Shown here piece after piece: positions 61,006-64,000 of a stretch of 64,000 bases of DNA. Below the pieces are notes generated by a model that did no database searches, was not told the origin of the DNA, and saw only the letters and a program-made list of their open reading frames with translations. A program made the translations under genes and the position numbers. The stretch is from Poriferisodalis sp965208925. GTDB taxonomy: Bacteria > Actinomycetota > Acidimicrobiia > Acidimicrobiales > Poriferisodalaceae. The stretch is from NCBI RefSeq assembly GCF_965208925.1, contig NZ_OZ242364.1:1674001-1738000 (forward strand), written 5' to 3'. Numbering within the stretch: the first letter of the stretch is position 1; each line of letters begins with the position of its first letter.

Positions 61006-62556
61006 ATGAGCTGGGAGCCTGAGATCGCTGAGCTGCGGCGCCGCGAAGCGTTCGCTGAGGCGCTGGGCGGGCCCGACAAGGTCGAGCGCCAGCACTTCTT
61101 CGGCAAGATGACCGTGCGCGAGCGCATCGACGCCATGGCGGACAAGGGCTCGTTTCACGAGATTGGCAAGACCGCCGGCGTGGCCGAGTATGACGATCAC
61201 GGTCAGCTCGTCCATCTGACGCCGTCGAACTTCATCTTTGGCCTCGCCCGCATCGACGACCGCCCCGTCGTGCTCTCGGGCGACGACTTCACGGTGCGCG
61301 GCGGCTCCTCGGACGCCACCATCCCCGAGAAACGCAACGCAGCGGAGTCCATGGCGTACGAGATGCGGCTGCCGCACATCCGTCTGGTGGACGGCATGGG
61401 CGGCGGCGGCTCGGTCAAGTCGATCGAGATGGCCGGCCGCACGTACATCCCCGAACTGCGGGGCTGGGATGTCATCGTGAACCATCTCTCGGTGGCGCCG
61501 TCGGTGTCGCTGGCGCTGGGCTCGGTGGCGGGCATCGGTGCCGCCCGAGTGGCCACCGCGCATTACTCGGTCATCGTGCGCGACACAGCGCAGATGATGA
61601 TTGCCGGGCCGGCGCTGGTTGAGCAGGCATCGCTGGGCGATCACGGCAAGGAAGAACTCGGCCACGCGGACATCCACACGGCCAACGGCGCCATTGACGA
61701 CGTGGTGGACAGCGAGGACGAGGCGTTCGAACGTGCACGCCGATTTCTCTCGTATCTGCCTCCCAACGTGGACGAGATGCCCGAGCGGGTGCTCACCGGC
61801 GACAGTCCGCAGCGCCGCGACGAGGAGCTGATCTCGATCGTGCCCCGAGAGCCGCGGCGCGTCTACAAGATGCGCTCGATCATCGAGTCGGTCTGCGACC
61901 AGGGCAGCTTCTTCGAGATCGGAAGCCGGTGGGGGCGTTCGATCATCACCGGGCTGGCGCGCCTCGACGGGTGGCCGGTGGCGATCTTCGGTGAGGATCC
62001 GTACGTATATGGCGGCGGCTGGACAGCCGACAGCTGCCGCAAGCTCATCCGCCTGCTCGACACCGCCTCCACGTTCCACCTGCCGGTGGTGCATCTCGCG
62101 GATTGCCCGGGATTCCTGATCGGCAAGGAGTCCGAGGAGAGCGGGACGATTCGCTTCGGATCGGCTGCCCTCGCGGCACTGGGACAGCTCACCGCGCCCT
62201 TCGCCTGTGTGGTCATCCGCAAGGCATTCGGTGTCGCAGGCGCGGCCAACAACAAGCCGGGCGCCCGCAGCTTCCGGGTGGCATGGCCCTCTGGCGACTG
62301 GGGCTCGCTGCCTATCGAGGGCGGCCTCGAGGTGGCCTACAAGCAGGATCTGGCCGACAGCGACACCCCCGACGAGTTGCTGACCGAGATCCGGGAGCGG
62401 CTCAACAGCGTCCGCTCGCCGCACCGCTCTGCAGAGTTCTTCGAGATCGAGGAGATCATCGACCCCCGCGACACACGTCCGGTGCTGTGCGAGTGGGTCG
62501 ACCTCGCCCGCCGCACCCTGCGGCCCGGGCCGAGTTCCTTCGGGTATCGCCCCTGA
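61006..62556 (+). CDS. Acyl-CoA carboxylase carboxyltransferase subunit
   Basis: 516 aa, the usual length. Carboxyltransferase marks: FFGKMTVRERIDAMADKGSFHEIG, cited in part; RIDDRPVVLSGDDFTVRGGSS, cited in part; DGMGGGGSVKSIEM; and in the C-terminal half IFGEDPYVYGGGWTADSCRKLIRLL, cited in part, LADCPGFLIGKESEESGTIR and RKAFGVAGAANNKPGARSF. It moves CO2 from biotin to acyl-CoA. No biotin carboxylase or biotin-carrier gene is nearby, so its partner is elsewhere. Followed by an acyl-CoA dehydrogenase, a pairing common in branched-chain or odd-chain breakdown. Confidence 0.88.
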   Translation: MSWEPEIAELRRREAFAEALGGPDKVERQHFFGKMTVRERIDAMADKGSFHEIGKTAGVAEYDDHGQLVHLTPSNFIFGLARIDDRPVVLSGDDFTVRGGSSDATIPEKRNAAESMAYEMRLPHIRLVDGMGGGGSVKSIEMAGRTYIPELRGWDVIVNHLSVAPSVSLALGSVAGIGAARVATAHYSVIVRDTAQMMIAGPALVEQASLGDHGKEELGHADIHTANGAIDDVVDSEDEAFERARRFLSYLPPNVDEMPERVLTGDSPQRRDEELISIVPREPRRVYKMRSIIESVCDQGSFFEIGSRWGRSIITGLARLDGWPVAIFGEDPYVYGGGWTADSCRKLIRLLDTASTFHLPVVHLADCPGFLIGKESEESGTIRFGSAALAALGQLTAPFACVVIRKAFGVAGAANNKPGARSFRVAWPSGDWGSLPIEGGLEVAYKQDLADSDTPDELLTEIRERLNSVRSPHRSAEFFEIEEIIDPRDTRPVLCEWVDLARRTLRPGPSSFGYRP

Positions 62557-62611
62557 GCTATCCAACCAGTTGCGTGGCAGACTCAGCGGCGGATAACAGG
62601 GGAGCGCAACG

Positions 62612-63847
<1,236 letters not shown>

Positions 63848-63862
<15 letters not shown>

Positions 63863-63892
63863 ATCGCCGAGAACTAGATCCGCAAGAACTAG
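63848..63892 (+). repeat. 15-bp tandem repeat across the acyl-CoA dehydrogenase stop codon
   Basis: Three units of 15 bp: ATCGGCAAGAACTAG, ATCGCCGAGAACTAG and ATCCGCAAGAACTAG. The first holds the last four codons and the real TAG stop; the next two repeat Ile-x-x-Asn-stop downstream in frame. They therefore also act as backup stops. Confidence 0.95.
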
Positions 63893-63903
63893 GGGAGTCC
63901 ACC

Positions 63904-64000
63904 ATGGAACTGCGACTGGATGGCAAGACCGCGCTCGTGACCGGCGGCTCGGCCGGTATCGGCAAGGGCATCGCGAAGTCGTTCGCCGATGCAGGCGCGA
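63904..64000 (+). CDS. SDR-family protein, 5' part only (cut by window end)
   Basis: The first 32 codons read MELRLDGKTALVTGGSAGIG, then KGIAKSFADAGA, an SDR cofactor loop (TGGSAGIG). It runs off the window. Its N terminus is close to the gene at 58947-59732 (MELRLDGRTALITGGSRGLG). GGGGAG precedes the ATG by about 6 bases. It likely continues the operon with the carboxyltransferase and acyl-CoA dehydrogenase. Confidence 0.85.
   Translation, partial: MELRLDGKTALVTGGSAGIGKGIAKSFADAGA

Overview
The window is about 64 kb of dense, high-GC DNA from a bacterial chromosome. I found no phage, insertion sequence, tRNA, rRNA or CRISPR. Gene content points to an actinobacterium: several luciferase-like (F420/FMN type) oxidoreductases, a DUF222-HNH endonuclease, an actinobacterial-type DapC aminotransferase, acyl-CoA metabolism genes, an alkylglycerone-phosphate-synthase-like oxidase, many GTG/TTG starts and probable leaderless genes. 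An uncultured Acidimicrobiia-like lineage is my best guess, but this is inference and not a taxonomic test.

Layout. 1-8.4 kb: end of an FtsX/MacB-type permease, gluQ with a nitroreductase-SRPBCC fusion, a lipoprotein, dapC, a luciferase-like oxidoreductase and a paaK-type ligase. 8.4-10.1 kb: a Fic protein and a low-GC region with a three-copy 80-bp repeat. 10.1-16.7 kb: NIPSNAP and HpcH aldolase pair, an Ala-rich protein of unknown function, DUF222-HNH and VWA genes that share a promoter-like element, and an amidohydrolase. 16.8-20.8 kb: a same-strand run (AIM24-like protein, a TDGLPVVPPT-motif protein, a conserved-looking hypothetical, a selenoprotein, a VOC protein). 20.8-25.1 kb: MFS transporter, luciferase-like oxidoreductase, tag, a small ferredoxin-like-fold protein, 5-formyl-THF cyclo-ligase.

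25.1-35.5 kb is a coherent beta-glucan utilisation locus. It holds a LacI-family repressor, two copies of the perfect palindrome TGGGAGCGCTCCCA, a sugar ABC transporter (binding lipoprotein, two permeases, ATPase), a secreted GH16 endo-glucanase and a very large GH94-like (clan GH-Q) phosphorylase. The model is extracellular cutting of a beta-glucan, uptake of the oligosaccharides, and phosphorolysis inside the cell. 35.5-64 kb is mostly housekeeping or lipid metabolism: sterol desaturase, SDRs, MFS, surE, an Mre11/SbcD-like phosphoesterase, ABC-F ATPase, two tandem acidic-linker binding lipoproteins, an AGPS-like oxidase, acyl-CoA dehydrogenases, MMPL transporter, a LysM-bearing nucleotidase, Ppx, thioesterase, a zinc alcohol dehydrogenase and a carboxyltransferase.

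The main discovery is at 19688-20206. A UGSC-family protein has its reading frame crossed by a single in-frame TGA (19961-19963), followed at once by Gly-Ser-Cys and ten bases later by a perfect 9-bp hairpin of bacterial SECIS type. A conventional reading would split it into a 91-aa stub and an unannotated remainder. A second theme is the abundance of short perfect tandem repeats, either in divergent promoter regions (9.7, 58.4, 59.8 kb) or spanning the stop codon of a gene (29.8, 38.7, 63.9 kb).
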